Assembly: GCA_034432095.1 (NCBI GenBank)
Contig: DAOUCV010000088.1
Span: 1-54,133, forward strand
Length of the DNA stretch: 54,133 bases
Source of the DNA: DAOUCV01 sp034432095
GTDB lineage: Bacteria > Chloroflexota > Dehalococcoidia > Dehalococcoidales > UBA2162
Reading direction: 5' to 3'
Each line of letters starts with the position of its first letter. The first letter of the stretch is position 1. Below are positions 1-9,240 of this stretch, in pieces. The notes beneath the pieces were generated by a model that worked only from the letters and a program-made list of their open reading frames with translations, searched no databases and was not told the DNA's origin. Position numbers and translations under genes: made by a program.

Positions 1-75
1 GACAGTGCCTTCCTTGCAGAAGGTTCGTCGGCCAATTAAGCTAGCTTGTCCGAGTGCCGACGTGCCCTGATTATA
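1..75 (-). promoter_or_regulatory. Leftward promoter and structured leader leaving the window
   Basis: On the minus strand there is a perfect TATAAT (plus 70-75) preceded by TG and one base, an extended -10 element. I see no good -35 box. The predicted transcript would start near 63 and run out of the window to the left. Its first bases can form two hairpins: a 7-bp stem pairing 26-32 with 56-62, and a 5-bp stem pairing 8-12 with 19-23. This could be the 5' leader of a gene outside the window or a small RNA. No known RNA family was recognised. Confidence 0.35.
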
Positions 76-247
76 ACACAATACGCAACTACTGATTAAG
101 AGAAAAGGCGCCTTTTCCACATAGTTACCTGGATGTCTACCCCACCTGTCGGCGACCATTAGACACAAGCAACTGCTAAAAACCTGCTCGTTTCACCCCA
201 TTGCCCGCTTTTTCGAAAGTCCACGGATCGGGGGAGCCTAACTCCTC
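76..247. other. Intergenic stretch with no gene
   Basis: I see no open frame with a ribosome site here. The only notable structure is a 16-bp perfect palindrome at 102-117 (two 8-base arms, no loop), of unknown meaning. Confidence 0.4.
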
Positions 248-276
248 TTGACAAATTCCAGGGATAATACTAGAGT
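248..276 (+). promoter_or_regulatory. Sigma-70-type promoter of the solute-binding-protein gene
   Basis: A consensus -35 TTGACA (248-253) is followed after exactly 17 bases by TAGAGT (271-276). The -10 lies inside an interrupted palindrome (AATACT-AG-AGTATT, 266-279), which could be an operator. Transcription would start near 283, giving a leader of about 260 nt before the start codon at 543. Confidence 0.55.
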
Positions 277-282
277 ATTCTA

Positions 283-542
283 TACATGTAGAAAAAGGTA
301 AAAAAATCGCATAAAGTTTGGGGAGAAAAGATGCTTCGGATAAAGGGCATCGGGGTTGCTAATTAATATGGCAGCGGCTGGAGCCCTTTTTGAGTTTAAC
401 TGGGGTGGTCTGCTGCCAGGGAGGCGACGCTATCAGAGCAAAAAACAATTAAAGTGGTAAAAGAAGGTAGTGACAAAGTGAGGCTGTGAAGGGAAAACTG
501 AAGATAAGCGTCATTAAAAATTCATTGTGGAGGTGAAGAACC
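283..542 (+). other. Long 5' leader of the solute-binding-protein gene
   Basis: About 260 nt lie between the predicted transcription start and the ATG. Possible structure includes a stem pairing GGCAGC (370-375) with GCTGCC near 412-417. I do not recognise a riboswitch class. A strong ribosome site (GGAGGTG, 529-535) ends the leader. Confidence 0.3.
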
Positions 543-2339
543 ATGAAGAAGATTACGTGGATGGTGGTCAGCTTTCTGATGGCTTTATCCCTAGTCATAG
601 CTTCCTGTGCTCCGAAAGAAGTAGAGGAGAAAAAAGCCGAGGAGAAAGCAACAATAGTAGTAAAAGCAGAAGAAAAAGCGGTGGCGGAAAAGGTGGAAAA
701 GGAAAAGCCGGGGCTCCTGCCTCCAGAAGTGCCCAAATATGGAGGGATACATACCTTCGTGGACTTAGAGCCGATGGGCTTTGACCCGGCCTATATTATT
801 TCTGTAGAGTGCAAACACGAGATGATCGGTTATGATGAACTTCTGGGTGAGGACTGGACGAAAGGTCCCGCAGGCACCGGTGAAATGGAAGGCCCATTCC
901 TTGGTCTCGTTTCGCTGTTGACTGGCGAGATTGCTGAAAGCTGGGAGCTACCCGATGATAATACCATTATCTACCATATCCGTAAAGGAATTCACTTCTG
1001 GGACAAGCCGCCGGCAAACGGCAGGGAACTTAACGCCAATGACGTGGTCTGGAATATACAGCGTCAGATGACCGGTCCCTACATGAAAATGAACGTTGCT
1101 CCCAAGGATTTTCCGACGTCTATAAAAGCGCTTGATAAGTGGACGGTGGAAATTAAAGTTCCTAGTTCACAAGGCTCGACCTTCATGATGATCAGTGAAC
1201 AAGTGCACTATTCCGCCCCTGAGGTAGTGGACAAGTATGGGGACCTCAAAGACTGGAGGAACGTTATCGGGACGGGGCCATGGATGCTGACGGATTATGT
1301 GCCCGCTACCAGCATGACCTTCAAGAAGAACCCCAACTACTGGAAGCATGACCCTCTTCATCCGGAGAACCAACTGCCCTATATGGATGGCCTTAAAGAG
1401 CTGTTCATCCTCGACGCGTCTACCAGGCTGGCCGGGTTCCGGACAGGCAAGATTGATAGACTAGGCGGTGGTCTCATTCCGATTTCCCTGGACGATGCGG
1501 AGCTCTTGCTGAGGGAAAACCCCGCCCTAAAATACAAAGAATTCCATACCGCAGGCACGTGCCTGTGGGGCAGGATTGACAAGCCGGAGCTACCTTTTAA
1601 AGACCTCAGGGTGCGCAAGGCACTCAACATGGCCATAAACAGACAGGAGATAGTAGATAAATACTATAAAGGCAAAGCTGATTTGTTCAGCGTTCCCTAT
1701 GCGAACGATGTGGGACACCGGGCTATGTTCACTCCGCTTGAGCAGATGCCGGCATCAGTCCAGGAGGTGTTCAGCTATAACCCGGAGAAGGCAAAACAAC
1801 TTCTCAAGGAGGCTGGCTATCCCAATGGCTTCAAGACCCAGATCCTCTGCTCAGCCGATGAGGCAGATTTCCTGTCTATGATCAGAGAGTACTTCCTCGC
1901 TATTGGCGTCGATATGACGCTTTCAGTGACAGAACTGGGAGCGAGGCGCAGCATGGCAAGGGCTAGAACGTACCCGGAGATGAATTATGGAGGTGTGGTG
2001 GAAAACGCTTTCCCCTTCAAGATGCATATGGTCCGCAGCGAGAGCTTTGACTGTTTCAGCTACTGGGAACATCCGTATACGAGGGCGCTCTACGAAGAGG
2101 CAATGAAATACGTTGGCAAGGACGACGCTGCGCTCTGCAAACTGCTGAAAGAGAGATATGCCCCGTTCGTTCTAGAGAACTGCATTGGCGTATGGCTGCC
2201 AGGACCATACACCTACACGCTGTGGTGGCCATGGCTACAGAACTTCTGGGGTGCAGTTACCCTGGGTTATGACAACCAGCAGGGTTACACTCACTATGCC
2301 TGGATGGACACGGCGCTGAAGAAATCTATGGGCTATTAA
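543..2339 (+). CDS. ABC transporter solute-binding lipoprotein, family 5 (peptide/oligopeptide type)
   Basis: A 598-aa extracytoplasmic solute-binding protein of the SBP_bac_5 family, which captures peptides or other small solutes for an ABC importer. Residues 1-21 form a lipoprotein signal peptide ending in the lipobox IASC, so Cys22 should be lipidated. Residues 23-57 are a Lys/Glu/Ala-rich linker typical of a membrane tether. Family features include DWRNVIGTGPW near residue 240, an NPNYW motif, and RKALNMAINR near residue 360. The ATG follows GGAGGTG by 7 bases. No permease or ATPase gene lies beside it, so the substrate cannot be inferred and the gene is an orphan binding protein with its own promoter and terminator. 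Confidence 0.88.
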   Translation: MKKITWMVVSFLMALSLVIASCAPKEVEEKKAEEKATIVVKAEEKAVAEKVEKEKPGLLPPEVPKYGGIHTFVDLEPMGFDPAYIISVECKHEMIGYDELLGEDWTKGPAGTGEMEGPFLGLVSLLTGEIAESWELPDDNTIIYHIRKGIHFWDKPPANGRELNANDVVWNIQRQMTGPYMKMNVAPKDFPTSIKALDKWTVEIKVPSSQGSTFMMISEQVHYSAPEVVDKYGDLKDWRNVIGTGPWMLTDYVPATSMTFKKNPNYWKHDPLHPENQLPYMDGLKELFILDASTRLAGFRTGKIDRLGGGLIPISLDDAELLLRENPALKYKEFHTAGTCLWGRIDKPELPFKDLRVRKALNMAINRQEIVDKYYKGKADLFSVPYANDVGHRAMFTPLEQMPASVQEVFSYNPEKAKQLLKEAGYPNGFKTQILCSADEADFLSMIREYFLAIGVDMTLSVTELGARRSMARARTYPEMNYGGVVENAFPFKMHMVRSESFDCFSYWEHPYTRALYEEAMKYVGKDDAALCKLLKERYAPFVLENCIGVWLPGPYTYTLWWPWLQNFWGAVTLGYDNQQGYTHYAWMDTALKKSMGY

Positions 2340-2367
2340 ACCTGGCATAATAGAAATAGTCAAATGG

Positions 2368-2413
2368 AAAGGAGTGGAGCGGGAGAATTTAAATTCTCCC
2401 GCTCCACTCCTTT
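2368..2413. terminator. 46-bp perfect palindrome, bidirectional terminator
   Basis: Two 23-base arms (2368-2390 and 2391-2413) match perfectly with no loop. The palindrome begins with AAA and ends with TTT, followed by a T-rich run. It lies 29 bases after the solute-binding-protein stop and faces the convergent STT3 gene, so it can serve as a terminator in both directions. Confidence 0.75.
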
Positions 2414-2459
2414 CTTTCTCGCTGCACAGTCGCTTGTTTCGTTACTTAAGAGGCAAAAG

Positions 2460-2489
2460 ATAGGGTCGAGCTTAACTCCTCGACCCTAT
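2460..2489 (-). terminator. Rho-independent terminator of the STT3 gene
   Basis: An 11-bp perfect stem (2460-2470 with 2479-2489) and an 8-base loop directly abut the STT3 stop codon at 2490-2492. On the minus strand the stem is followed by TCTTTT. This is separate from the 46-bp palindrome further on. Confidence 0.7.
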
Positions 2490-4847
2490 TCAATCGATGT
2501 ATTCAAAGATTTTTATTTCGGGGACTTGCCTGCCATCTGGCAGCGTTATATTATCCGAGCCATAAATCAGTTTGTAGTGTTCCAGCGCTTCTAGGGGCAC
2601 GGGGCTGAGCATCGGGTTAGGGCTGACTATTCTATAATTGGTTGAATTCTGACTGGAGAGATAGGCTTCCGCCTCTTCGTAAGTGCTTTTTTGTTCAGCG
2701 CTGGTGATTACCTTATAGATGTTACCGTCCTTGTCCACGTTTTGCTCATAGGAGATTACCCATACACTCTCAGGGGCCACCGCCTTACCGTCAAAGTTAT
2801 ACAGTCTGGCGATTAACGAACGGTAGTATTCAGGGTAGAAAAGTGGTCTTAATACCCAAGTTTTGTTTTCCTGTGGTATAAGATAGAAGTCAAAATATTC
2901 ACTTGGTTGCCTTCCTGCCCAGGTAGCAACCGCCCAGAATTTGCCAGAGGCTGTGATGGGGTTGGTGTAGGCTGTCTCGAAGTCAGTAATAATATATTTC
3001 GCGCCAAGTTTTTTGGCTATCTCGTCGGCTGACTTTTCATCCTGGGAAACAAAGTAGGAAGCTACCAGGGTCAAGGCTTTGGGCTCCTGACTGGGATTAG
3101 CAATTGGTATGCGGCGGGCAATGCGGGTAATCCAATAACCGTAGTCCCACCAAGCCAGGACACCGTAAGCGGACTCGGGGTATTTATAGTTTTCTCCAGG
3201 CGGTGGTTGTTCGGGGAGCCCATAATACAGGTCCGGATTGCCAAAGGGCTCAGGGGTATTTTCCTTCATCCAGGTGAGAGAGCGAACCCAGGCATCACTG
3301 GGAGTATACTGTGCCTGACGAGCAACCGTGGTCATTGGACCAATATTCCAGAAGAAAACGACAAAGAAAACAACAAGTACCGCTAACGCCATAACGGTGT
3401 AGTTGATAATGGTGGTCAAGCCACCCCTTTTCGGTCTGGCTTTTCCACCCCCCGCTTGTTTGGCCACTTTTACAGCTCTCGGAGTCAATTCCTTGAAACC
3501 AGCCAGCTCGAGAACTCTCCATGACAGGTAGCCGGTGAGCAGGGCTGCATTAACTGAATAATAGTAACCAAAGCGGCGTTGCCCAAGAGTCGCCGCCAGT
3601 ATTACCAGACTCCACACTAGCAAAAGGGTTTTTTCGGCAGCGCCTTGTTTGATAACGAGATAGATTAGTATGCCAAGGGAGATGAAACTGAGGAAAAAGC
3701 CGGTGGTGAAATTACCCCAGGCAACAGCCAAGGGATTGCCATAAATGGAACTGATCAGAGGCTGCATTTCGAGGGTGGTGAGCTGAGCGCCTGTCGGGTG
3801 GAAAATACCAAATGCGCTTAGTATTGAGCTTACCCGAGGAGCATCAACGAGGTAGAATAAGCCCAACCCAGCTCCTCCAAGCACGAGTAAAACTAGCGGG
3901 TAGTAGGCTGGTCTTATCTGCTTGCCGGTCATTAGTCGAGAGACCACATTCAGCACTAGCGGGATAAATAAGGCAATAACTAGATACAATATGTCTACCG
4001 AAGTTGCCAAAGATAGGATTATAGTAACAAGGAAGAGGGCAGCGCCAACCAGGCATAGATAGTCCGTAGATTTACCCCTCAAGTGGTCAATAATGAACTG
4101 GATGACGAAAAATACCGAGATGATAAATACAAAAAGCAGTGCCCCCATCCAGGTGAGGATGTAGATTCCCAGGAAGATACCCGCCAGCAGACTATAAATA
4201 AGTGGCTTTCTAACTATTGCCCAATTTAGGTGCCTCAGATGGCTGAAGGTTAACTGTTTCTGCCCCGCCGTCCTGATAGCCAGAATCAGGAACATGATGG
4301 TTGTGGTACTGAGCAACGTCTCAGCAACGTGGTGGTCTGTGGAGCCCAGTATTGAACGACCAACAAATTCACCGCCCAGGATGGACAAAAGACCAGCCGA
4401 GAGCACACCAATCCAGCGGCTGGACAGCTCTTTACCGATAAAGTAGACGGGAATAACGGTTAGAGCACATAGGACCACCGGGAAATAGACGCTAATTACA
4501 TCAACAGTGTGCTGGGTCGGTGAGCCCAAGCTAATCGCCCAGATAATGCCAGCAAGGAGATAATCAAAGAAGAGGCTGCCACCCACCGCTTTACCCGAAG
4601 GATAGATAAAGTATGGGTCAAATTTGAAAAGGTGGGGAAAGTTATGGGCGAGATTGTCAACGATGCGCATATGGTAATAAGCATCATTACAGGTAAATCT
4701 TATCCCCTCAGGAGTAAATACTCGGGCGTAGGGGTAAAAAATACGAACGAATAGGGCAACGGCAAAGAATAGAGCCACTAGTATGCCCGCAAAAAGTTCC
4801 GGGGAAAGTTTACCCTTGCCAGCTTGCTGGGCTTTTTTCGCGCTCAT
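2490..4847 (-). CDS. STT3/AglB-family oligosaccharyltransferase
   Basis: A 785-aa membrane glycosyltransferase of the STT3/AglB/PglB family, which transfers a lipid-linked oligosaccharide to Asn in an N-X-S/T sequon outside the cytoplasmic membrane. The N-terminal part (about 20-510) has many membrane segments. It carries the first-loop acidic site (Asp55 in NDAYYHMR), the archaeal-type DHHVAE motif (171-176) and a TTLE segment that fits the TIxE loop motif. The soluble C-terminal part carries the sequon-binding signature WWDYG at 566-570. DHH and the overall length suit AglB better than Campylobacter PglB. It is divergent from the glycan operon at 5045 across 197 bp, which suggests that operon builds its donor. 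The DK/MI motif was not confidently located. Confidence 0.9.
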   Translation of the reverse strand: MSAKKAQQAGKGKLSPELFAGILVALFFAVALFVRIFYPYARVFTPEGIRFTCNDAYYHMRIVDNLAHNFPHLFKFDPYFIYPSGKAVGGSLFFDYLLAGIIWAISLGSPTQHTVDVISVYFPVVLCALTVIPVYFIGKELSSRWIGVLSAGLLSILGGEFVGRSILGSTDHHVAETLLSTTTIMFLILAIRTAGQKQLTFSHLRHLNWAIVRKPLIYSLLAGIFLGIYILTWMGALLFVFIISVFFVIQFIIDHLRGKSTDYLCLVGAALFLVTIILSLATSVDILYLVIALFIPLVLNVVSRLMTGKQIRPAYYPLVLLVLGGAGLGLFYLVDAPRVSSILSAFGIFHPTGAQLTTLEMQPLISSIYGNPLAVAWGNFTTGFFLSFISLGILIYLVIKQGAAEKTLLLVWSLVILAATLGQRRFGYYYSVNAALLTGYLSWRVLELAGFKELTPRAVKVAKQAGGGKARPKRGGLTTIINYTVMALAVLVVFFVVFFWNIGPMTTVARQAQYTPSDAWVRSLTWMKENTPEPFGNPDLYYGLPEQPPPGENYKYPESAYGVLAWWDYGYWITRIARRIPIANPSQEPKALTLVASYFVSQDEKSADEIAKKLGAKYIITDFETAYTNPITASGKFWAVATWAGRQPSEYFDFYLIPQENKTWVLRPLFYPEYYRSLIARLYNFDGKAVAPESVWVISYEQNVDKDGNIYKVITSAEQKSTYEEAEAYLSSQNSTNYRIVSPNPMLSPVPLEALEHYKLIYGSDNITLPDGRQVPEIKIFEYID

Positions 4848-4893
4848 GAGTGCTTGCTCCTAAATCAGTTACAGCTAGGCAGCATTGTGATAA

Positions 4894-4921
4894 GTATTAC
4901 ACAGTAACCAATCTTTGGCAA
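4894..4921 (-). promoter_or_regulatory. Possible promoter of the STT3 gene
   Basis: On the minus strand, TTGCCA (plus 4916-4921) is followed after 16 bases by TAATAC (plus 4894-4899). The -10 match is weak. Confidence 0.3.
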
Positions 4922-4954
4922 GTTGAAAACCTGCTTTGCTAGTTGAGATGTGTC

Positions 4955-4983
4955 TTCATTTAATACCCTTTTTAAGATATAAT
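4955..4983 (+). promoter_or_regulatory. Probable promoter of the plus-strand glycan operon
   Basis: A perfect TATAAT lies at 4978-4983, with a poor -35 (TTCATT, 4955-4960) 17 bases upstream. A second TATAAT at 4989-4994 may be an alternative. No other good promoter was noticed upstream of the tightly packed genes that follow. Confidence 0.45.
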
Positions 4984-5044
4984 GGGAATATAATTAGGCG
5001 GCAGCGATTCTCGAGTGTCGTGGGGTCGGAGGAGAGTTCGATAA

Positions 5045-6127
5045 GTGAAAATTGCCATAGTGCTCGGCACTCGGCCCGAAATTATCAAGATGGCACCGGT
5101 GATAAAGGAACTGGAAAGAAGAAAAACGGATTTCTTCATCCTGCACAGTGGTCAGCACTATTCTTATCACCTTACCCGGGTTTTCTTTGAACAACTCAGG
5201 CTCCCCAAGGCCAAATATAATCTGGAGGTTGGCTCTGGCTCCCATGCTGAGGAGACGGGCAAGATGTTGATCGGTATCGAGAAAGTGCTCCTTAAAGAAA
5301 GACCGGATGCTATCATGGTCGAGGGAGATACTAACAGTGTGCTGGCTGGGGCGCTGAGTGCTGCCAAACTTGGTATCAAGGTAGGACACGTTGAAGCCGG
5401 TCTACGCAGTTATGACCGGAGTATGCCCGAGGAAGTCAACAGAATTCTGACTGACCATCTATCTGACCATCTTTACGCGCCTACCCCGAAGGCTCGAGAA
5501 ATACTTCTGGGGGAGGGAATTGACGAGGAGAAAATATTTGTCACCGGCAACACCATTGTTGACGCCGTGCATCAGAATTTAGAAATAGCTAAAGAGAAGG
5601 GTAATACCCTCAGCGCCCTGAACCTTCATCCCAGGGATTTTATTCTGGTGACACTTCATCGTCAGGAGAACGTAGATAACAGGACAAGATTGGCTTCCAT
5701 GCTGGAGGGCCTGGATAAAGTGGCGGCTGAGTTCAAACTCACAGTAGTCTACCCCGTCCATCCGCGCACGCAGAAACGAATGGAACAGTTTCAGCTCGCT
5801 CCGCAAAATCTGAAGCTAATCAAGCCCCTGGGCTACTTTGACTTTTTACAGCTTGAGAGTAATGCTGCCCTCGTCCTCACCGATTCCGGTGGGGTACAGG
5901 AAGAAGCCTGTATCCTTGGTGTTCCCTGTGTTACCCTGAGGGATAATACGGAGCGCCCCGAGACTCTGGAAGTGGGCGCCAATATCCTGGCCGGTGCTTC
6001 TGCTGATAGGATCCTCGAGTGTTGCCGGATAATGCTCCATAGAGACAAAAACTGGCTAAATCCCTTCGGTGACGGTAGGGCAGCGGAGAGAATCGTTAAA
6101 ATAGTGACGGAGTCTGGACATGGCTAA
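5045..6127 (+). CDS. wecB: UDP-N-acetylglucosamine 2-epimerase family protein (WecB/WbpI type)
   Basis: A 360-aa non-hydrolysing UDP-GlcNAc 2-epimerase homologue. The family interconverts UDP-GlcNAc and UDP-ManNAc; the WbpI subgroup acts on UDP-2,3-diacetamido-glucuronic acid. Visible family motifs are GTRPE near the N-terminus, GDTNS, HVEAGLRS, PEEVNR, TGNTIVDA and TDSGGVQEE, which contribute to nucleotide binding and catalysis. Length is normal. It starts with GTG, 9 bases after GGAGGAGA. It is the first gene of the glycan operon and overlaps the next gene by 8 bases. Because the region also encodes WbpA-, WbpB/D- and WbpE-like proteins, a WbpI role is as likely as a WecB role; sequence motifs alone do not separate them. 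Confidence 0.85.
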   Translation: MKIAIVLGTRPEIIKMAPVIKELERRKTDFFILHSGQHYSYHLTRVFFEQLRLPKAKYNLEVGSGSHAEETGKMLIGIEKVLLKERPDAIMVEGDTNSVLAGALSAAKLGIKVGHVEAGLRSYDRSMPEEVNRILTDHLSDHLYAPTPKAREILLGEGIDEEKIFVTGNTIVDAVHQNLEIAKEKGNTLSALNLHPRDFILVTLHRQENVDNRTRLASMLEGLDKVAAEFKLTVVYPVHPRTQKRMEQFQLAPQNLKLIKPLGYFDFLQLESNAALVLTDSGGVQEEACILGVPCVTLRDNTERPETLEVGANILAGASADRILECCRIMLHRDKNWLNPFGDGRAAERIVKIVTESGHG

Positions 6128-7043
6128 AATACTGGTTACGGGAGGGGTGGGATTTATAGGTTCAAACCTCACCCCCGAACTTAGACAAAGGAAGCACGAA
6201 GTCTGGGTCTGTGACCTGGGGCATTCCGAAGGGCCAAACTACATCCGCTGCGATGTCACTAAATACCGGCAGCTTGAGAGACTCTTTGAGGAACACGACT
6301 TTGACTACGTCTATCACCTGGCTGCAGAATACGGGCGCTGGAACGGGGAGGATTACTATGAGAATCTCTGGCTCACCAATGTCATCGGCACCAAGAACCT
6401 GTTAAGAATTCAGGAGAAGAAAAAGTTCCGGATGATATTCTTCTCCAGCGCTGAGGTCTATGGAGATTATGACGGGGTGATGAGCGAGGATGTGATGGAC
6501 AAAGTGCCGATAAAACAGATGAATGACTATGCTATAACTAAGTGGGTAGGAGAACTTCAGGTATTAAACTCAGCGGCTATGTTTGGCACGGAAACAGTCA
6601 GGGTTCGTCCCGTCAATGCCTATGGACCTCATGAATACTATAGCCCTTACCGCGGGGTAATACCGACCTTCATCTATAAGGCACTGAGAGGCGAGCCCTA
6701 CACTGTCTATCTAGGGCACAAGCGTATCTTTGACTATGTTGAGGATACCTGCCGCACCTTCGCCAATATCGTTGAGAATTTCAAGCCAGGAGAAGTCTAC
6801 AACATTGGCGGGAGAGAGGAATGGGAGCATGACATCAAATATATCTCTGACTTAATCTTGAAATACCTGGGTAAGGATGATTCGCAGGTCATTTATAGAG
6901 AAGCAGAACCATTTACGACTAAGGTCAAACGTATTGACTTCTCCAAAGCAAAGAGAGACTTAAACCACGACCCCAAAATACCTCCAGAGGAAGGCATACC
7001 GAGAACTATTGAGTGGATGAAGAAAGTCTACAGCGTAAAATGA
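6120..7043 (+). CDS. NAD-dependent nucleotide-sugar epimerase/dehydratase (extended SDR)
   Basis: A 307-aa extended short-chain dehydrogenase that should modify a nucleotide sugar (4-epimerase or 4,6-dehydratase type). It has an N-terminal Rossmann motif GGVGFIG, where Val replaces the usual Ala, the active-site Ser region SSAEVYG, and a YAITK catalytic Tyr/Lys pair. The C-terminal part carries RIFDYVEDTC, typical of sugar-binding in this family. It overlaps its upstream neighbour by 8 bases and its downstream neighbour by 4, so translation is probably coupled. Exact substrate cannot be told from sequence. Confidence 0.82.
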   Translation: MAKILVTGGVGFIGSNLTPELRQRKHEVWVCDLGHSEGPNYIRCDVTKYRQLERLFEEHDFDYVYHLAAEYGRWNGEDYYENLWLTNVIGTKNLLRIQEKKKFRMIFFSSAEVYGDYDGVMSEDVMDKVPIKQMNDYAITKWVGELQVLNSAAMFGTETVRVRPVNAYGPHEYYSPYRGVIPTFIYKALRGEPYTVYLGHKRIFDYVEDTCRTFANIVENFKPGEVYNIGGREEWEHDIKYISDLILKYLGKDDSQVIYREAEPFTTKVKRIDFSKAKRDLNHDPKIPPEEGIPRTIEWMKKVYSVK

Positions 7044-8248
7044 AGATTCTTTTCGTCCAAGAGACAGATTGGCTCAGACGAAACCCGGCTCAGCAACATC
7101 ACTTGGCGGAGATGTTATCACTGAGAGGGCACGAAATCCGAGTTATTGATTATGAGTTATTATGGAGGACACAGGGTAAAAAAGAACTCTATTCAAGGCG
7201 ACAGGTCTTCCACAATGTGTCTAAGATTCATGACGGTGCCAGAATCACTGTATTCCGGCCCGGCATTGTCAAGATTCTCTGGCTAGAGTATATTTCACTG
7301 GTATTTTCCCATAAGAGGGAGCTCGAACGGCAGATGGATGAATTCAAGCCAGATGCCCTGGTTGCCTGGGGTATATTGAATAGTTGTCTGGCTGTAAAAG
7401 CCGCCAGAAAAAACAATATACCATTCCTCTACTACTGGATAGACGTGTTAGACAGACTTATACCTTCCAAAGCTTTCCGCATCATTGGTAAACTGGTGGA
7501 AAGTAGAACCTTGAGGCAGTCGGATAGGATACTGGTAATCAATGATAAACTTAGAGAATATGTCATCGGACTGGGTGCTCCACCCGGACTGACTCGGGTC
7601 TTAAGAGCAGGCATTGATACCAAGCAATTTAATCCGGATACCCATCATCGCGAAATAAGGAAACAATACGGTCTTGATGAGGACGATATTGTTCTCTTCT
7701 TCATGGGTTGGCTCTACCGTTTCTCAGGCTTAAAGGAGGTTATCTCGCAATTGGCTGCAAGCCAAGACCATAATCTCAAGCTCCTTATCGTTGGCGAAGG
7801 TGATGCTTACGAAGAGCTTCAGCAAATAAGCGGGAAATATAACCTTCAGGGTAGAGTTATCCTTGCCGGTAAGAAGCCTTATCGTGAGATACCCGATTTC
7901 ATTGCCGCCGCTGATTTCTGTCTTCTCCCGGCCTACCCCTCGGAGCCAATTATGCAAGATATCGTGCCGATAAAAATGTACGAATATATGGCGATGAGAA
8001 AACCGGTAATTGCCACCAGACTTCCCGGGATAGTGGAGGAGTTCGGCGGAGATAACGGCGTGGTTTATGTGGATAGACCGGAGGACGTGGTTACAAAAGC
8101 TATTGAGCTGGTACGGAATGGCCGTAGGGAAACGCTCGGGGCAAAAGCCAGGAGCTTTGTGGAACGAAATAGCTGGGATAACATTACCAGCGAATTTGAG
8201 AAAATTCTGGAAGAAGTGATAAAGGAAAAAACAAGATGGACAACCTAA
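7040..8248 (+). CDS. Glycosyltransferase family 4 (GT-B fold)
   Basis: A 402-aa retaining GT-B glycosyltransferase with an N-terminal acceptor domain (MKILFV start) and a C-terminal family-1/4 domain. The C-terminal half contains LFFMGWLYRFSG, the LLIVGEGD segment, and the donor-binding end region KMYEYMAMRKPVIAT. It would add one sugar to the growing lipid-linked glycan at the cytoplasmic face. I place the start at the ATG that overlaps the preceding stop (ATGA, 7040-7043); an upstream ATG at 7013 would add nine residues and a 31-base overlap, and looks wrong. Confidence 0.83.
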   Translation: MKILFVQETDWLRRNPAQQHHLAEMLSLRGHEIRVIDYELLWRTQGKKELYSRRQVFHNVSKIHDGARITVFRPGIVKILWLEYISLVFSHKRELERQMDEFKPDALVAWGILNSCLAVKAARKNNIPFLYYWIDVLDRLIPSKAFRIIGKLVESRTLRQSDRILVINDKLREYVIGLGAPPGLTRVLRAGIDTKQFNPDTHHREIRKQYGLDEDDIVLFFMGWLYRFSGLKEVISQLAASQDHNLKLLIVGEGDAYEELQQISGKYNLQGRVILAGKKPYREIPDFIAAADFCLLPAYPSEPIMQDIVPIKMYEYMAMRKPVIATRLPGIVEEFGGDNGVVYVDRPEDVVTKAIELVRNGRRETLGAKARSFVERNSWDNITSEFEKILEEVIKEKTRWTT

Positions 8249-9231
8249 GCGAATATAAAGGCAAAAATATCCTTATCACAGGTGGGGCAGGGTGCATCGG
8301 CAGTAATCTCACCAAAGCCCTACTCAGGGCGGAGGCGGCTAAAATTCTTGTCCTTGATGACCTCTCTGCTGCGGAAAGGTGGAACATCCCCGATGCTCCA
8401 AGTGTGACCTTTATTCAAGGAAGCGTTCTGGATGAAGAAGTTTTAAGAAGGGCATTCTCTCAAAAGCCCGATTTTGTCTTCCACCTGGCGGCTCATTTTG
8501 CTAATCAGAACTCAATAGACCATCCTGAGACTGACCTCCTGGTTAACGGGCTTGGCACCCTGAAAATCCTGCGATACTCCCACCTGACCGGTGTGGGGAA
8601 AGTAGTCTTTGCCTCCTCAGGCTGTTCCGTTTACGGAAGCGAGGCGCCCCTGCCCCTTAAAGAGGATTTTGTCTCCCTTCACCTGGATACCCCGTATCAA
8701 ATCACCAAACTTTTAGGAGAACTCTATGGTAACTTCTTTTACCATTATTACGGCTTGCCGGTGGCTATAGCCCGCTACTTCAATGTATACGGTCCGGGAG
8801 AGGTCCCGGGAAGATACCGTAATGTTATCCCCAACTTCATCTGGTGGGCTCTCCATAAAAGACCGCTACCCATAACGGGCACCGGTGAAGAGACCAGAGA
8901 TTTCACCTTTGTTGACGATATAGTTGATGGCACATTGCTCCTGGGCATTATCCCGCAAGCGGCCGGTGAGGCCTTCAACCTCGCTTCAGGGACAGAAACC
9001 AGGGTGATTGACATAGCCAATTTGATAAACGAGTTGACTGGTAACCACAACGGGGTTGAGTTTGTTGCCAGAAGGGACTGGGACAAAATCACCCGCCGGC
9101 GAGCCTCGATCGAGAAGGCAAAGATGGTTCTGGGCTATGAACCCAGAGTGAAGATGAAAGAAGGCATAAAGAGGGTACTCGACTGGATTGTAGAAAATCG
9201 CGAGAAGATAGAAGCCAGCGCCAGGTTTTAA
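8236..9231 (+). CDS. NAD-dependent nucleotide-sugar epimerase/dehydratase (extended SDR)
   Basis: A 331-aa extended SDR enzyme with the NAD motif GGAGCIG near residue 17, the SSGCSVYG active-site region and a YQITK catalytic pair. The C-terminal TRDFTFVDDIVDG block is usual for UDP-glucose 4-epimerase-like proteins. It overlaps the preceding glycosyltransferase by 13 bases. This is one of five such enzymes in the glycan region, which implies several different or heavily modified sugars. The precise reaction is not identifiable here. Confidence 0.82.
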   Translation: MDNLSEYKGKNILITGGAGCIGSNLTKALLRAEAAKILVLDDLSAAERWNIPDAPSVTFIQGSVLDEEVLRRAFSQKPDFVFHLAAHFANQNSIDHPETDLLVNGLGTLKILRYSHLTGVGKVVFASSGCSVYGSEAPLPLKEDFVSLHLDTPYQITKLLGELYGNFFYHYYGLPVAIARYFNVYGPGEVPGRYRNVIPNFIWWALHKRPLPITGTGEETRDFTFVDDIVDGTLLLGIIPQAAGEAFNLASGTETRVIDIANLINELTGNHNGVEFVARRDWDKITRRRASIEKAKMVLGYEPRVKMKEGIKRVLDWIVENREKIEASARF

Positions 9232-9240
9232 GCTGGAGGT

